From Ipomoea triloba (taxonomy: Eukaryota > Streptophyta > Magnoliopsida > Solanales > Convolvulaceae), in NCBI RefSeq assembly GCF_003576645.1, contig NC_044917.1, positions 17,623,594 through 17,687,593 of the forward strand: 64,000 nt of DNA, in the 5' to 3' direction. The notes under the pieces are model-generated. The model made no database searches. It saw nothing but the letters and a program-made list of their open reading frames with translations, and was not told where the DNA came from. Shown in pieces: positions 63,917-64,000 of the stretch (the first letter of the stretch is position 1; each line of letters starts with the position of its first letter). The position numbers and the translations under genes were made by a program.

Positions 63917-63929
63917 ATTTCCCCCTTTT
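63917..63929 (-). other. polypurine tract
   Basis: AAAAAGGGGGAAAT in element orientation, followed by the LTR. 63930-64000 is the 3' internal end of the element and shows no gene. Confidence 0.85.
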
Positions 63930-64000
63930 TGATGATGCCAACACCCTAAATTCATTCTATTCGGCTTTCTTTATCCTCAAAAGGATTTTCATTAAGTGTG

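Overview
This window is repeat-dense nuclear DNA of a land plant, probably a dicot by its AT-rich base composition and element families. The repertoire is plant-type: Ty1/copia elements with a tRNA-iMet primer site (TGGTATCAGAGC), a Del/Tekay-like Ty3/gypsy chromovirus, Athila-type elements with a tRNA-Asp-like primer site and an AAAGTGTGGAAAATT polypurine tract (PPT), hAT and Mutator debris, and a DUF4283-type LINE ORF1. I found no intact host gene, tRNA, rRNA or CRISPR array. The species cannot be named from the sequence.

Layout. 1-3985: 5' LTR, primer site and gag of a minus-strand copia element that runs off the left edge; it sits in an LTR fragment ending at 4596. 4597-5528 is the 3' non-coding part of one Athila-type element. 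5502-7145 plus 36491-38512 and 44966-~45640 belong to a second one carrying an Athila ORF1-like gene. The latter is split twice: by gypsy element A (7146-36485, TSD GTATA) and by a non-autonomous copia-LTR element (38513-44965, TSD CTTAT). Element A has a 5' LTR cut at 10018, a minus-strand partial sibling B (10019-14454), a dead gag-pol (14708-21158), and a 3' LTR split by Athila-type element C (21645-32915, minus, TSD GATAT). C is itself split by a solo copia LTR D (30469-32614, TSD GTTTG). Right of 45640 lie a copia LTR fragment and a minus-strand Athila-type LTR (G) split by a coding-poor LTR element F (46533-53141, two 397-bp LTRs, TSD AATGC). Then come a LINE ORF1 remnant, a hAT fragment, two Mutator-type MITEs with perfect 9-bp TSDs, a copia 5' LTR (60310-62513) whose gag is broken after about 25 codons, and the 3' LTR of another minus-strand copia element (62657-63916).

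The strongest unexplained signals are structural. (1) Two copia LTRs (D and 60310-62513) carry arrays of 7 and 8 short hairpins whose loop (TAGCTTTGTGCGTAG-like) is conserved while the stems differ and stay complementary. Both arrays lie about 200-550 bp downstream of the LTR TATA box, so they should be in the RNA leader. (2) Element F holds at least six hairpins with the apical sequence TAGCCCACAGGC on 7-14 bp stems of varying sequence, plus related ones. (3) The 3.2-kb gypsy LTRs of A and B each contain a gene-like module: TATA box, GTAAGG donor, a 1.4-1.6 kb intron-like stretch, a CAG acceptor abutting an ATG, and an ORF whose protein is conserved between the two diverged families. (4) Three Athila-type LTRs carry a pair of palindromes with an ACGCGT core at about 50-65 and 100-118 bp upstream of TATA.

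Assembly caution. Single n characters at 17951, 26312, 28958 and 35247 each join sequence that is repeated on both sides, which looks like unmerged contig overlap. Near-exact sliding staircase repeats at 11659-11850, 16078-16235 and 28040-28290 look like gap-filling artefacts. Copy numbers and ORF lengths across these points should not be trusted.
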